Origin: DATDOY01 sp035293045
Lineage (GTDB): Bacteria; Actinomycetota; Acidimicrobiia; IMCC26256; JACPCJ01
NCBI GenBank assembly: GCA_035293045.1
Contig: DATDOY010000086.1
Coordinates: 1-6,384 of the forward strand
Length of the DNA stretch: 6,384 nt
Direction: 5' to 3'
The position numbers were made by a program, and so were the translations under genes. This document shows, piece by piece, positions 6,095 through 6,384 of this stretch. Within the stretch, counting starts at the first letter, position 1; each line of letters begins with the position of its first letter. The notes beneath the pieces were generated by a model. It saw nothing but the letters and a program-made list of their open reading frames with translations. It was not told the origin of the DNA and did not search any database.

Positions 6095-6376
6095 CCCCTC
6101 GTCATCACCCGTTCCGACGGCACGTGGGGCTGCACGGCCAACTTCATCTGGCGGAGCGGGAGCACGCAGTACCTGGGGTCAGGCGTTTGACAAGCGCGGC
6201 TTCGAGGGCTTCTTCGATGTCTTCACTGACGGCGGGCCGAACCACGCGCAACCTAGCTGGTGGCAGCTGCCCCACGCGACACGGACAGGGTGGTGGTGGT
6301 TGGAATCAAGGTGCCGACAACCGCCGACCGTGAGGCCGCTGAGCGGGCGCTGTCGACCTTCACGGTGACGAGGTAG
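6095..6376 (+). pseudogene. Chimeric remnant: protease segment joined to the 3' end of the membrane-protein gene
   Basis: Positions 6095-6178 copy the protease gene (2026-2109) and 6180-6376 copy the end of the membrane-protein gene (3149-3349), both at about 92% identity. The roughly 1,040 bases between them in the intact locus are absent. The protease part reads in frame as LVITRSDGTWGCTANF up to QYLG, then meets TGA at 6188-6190. The second part is in another frame and carries a one-base deletion near 6251-6255. The catalytic histidine, aspartate and serine are missing, and no start or ribosome binding site belongs to it. It begins at most 14 bases after the stop of the glycan gene. It is a non-coding relic of a duplicated protease/membrane-protein pair, or of a fused form of the two; sequence beyond the window edge might extend it. 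Confidence 0.88.
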
Positions 6377-6384
6377 GCGGGTAG

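Noticed and set aside
5933..6190. 85-aa frame that ends in the protease relic
   Set aside because: Its first half is an out-of-frame reading of the transferase C-terminus; only the end resembles the protease, so it is an accidental join.

Overview
The window is GC-rich with strong G/C bias at third codon positions, frequent GTG/TTG starts and short intergenic gaps. It reads as high-GC Actinomycetota chromosome. A lineage such as Acidimicrobiia is only a guess, because no marker gene is present. All genes lie on the plus strand. There is no RNA gene, CRISPR array, transposase or phage gene.

Layout. (1) 1-421 is a leader with a stem-loop (16-44), a weak promoter-like pair (48-77) and a region where the start of the first gene is ambiguous. 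(2) 422-3349 is a compact, probably co-transcribed trio. It holds an ECF-type sigma factor with a C-terminal transmembrane helix and a long Pro/Asp-rich tail, a secreted trypsin-fold serine protease with an intact His/Asp/Ser triad, and a small membrane-anchored protein with an extracytoplasmic domain and two cysteines. (3) 3350-3518 is intergenic. (4) 3519-6080 is one long reading frame that fuses a glucose-1-phosphate cytidylyltransferase-like enzyme, through a low-complexity linker, to a complete polyprenyl-phosphate glycosylphosphotransferase. This points to capsule, exopolysaccharide or cell-surface glycan synthesis. (5) 6095-6376 is a decayed second copy of pieces of the protease gene and the membrane-protein gene, joined after loss of the roughly 1 kb between them. 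The fused glycan gene is therefore bracketed by direct repeats.

How the genes may work together (inference). The sigma factor has its own membrane anchor and no anti-sigma gene follows it. Its predicted outer tail carries a 13-residue motif (PNGVPGDLPNGVP) that recurs, 10 of 13 identical, near the mature N-terminus of the neighbouring secreted protease (PEGVPSDVPNGVP). The trio could be a surface-sensing unit in which protease, tail and the small membrane protein interact outside the membrane and control release or activity of the sigma domain. Whether its output includes the adjacent glycan gene cannot be seen from sequence. The most unusual items are this trio, the two-enzyme glycan fusion, and the chimeric duplicated remnant.
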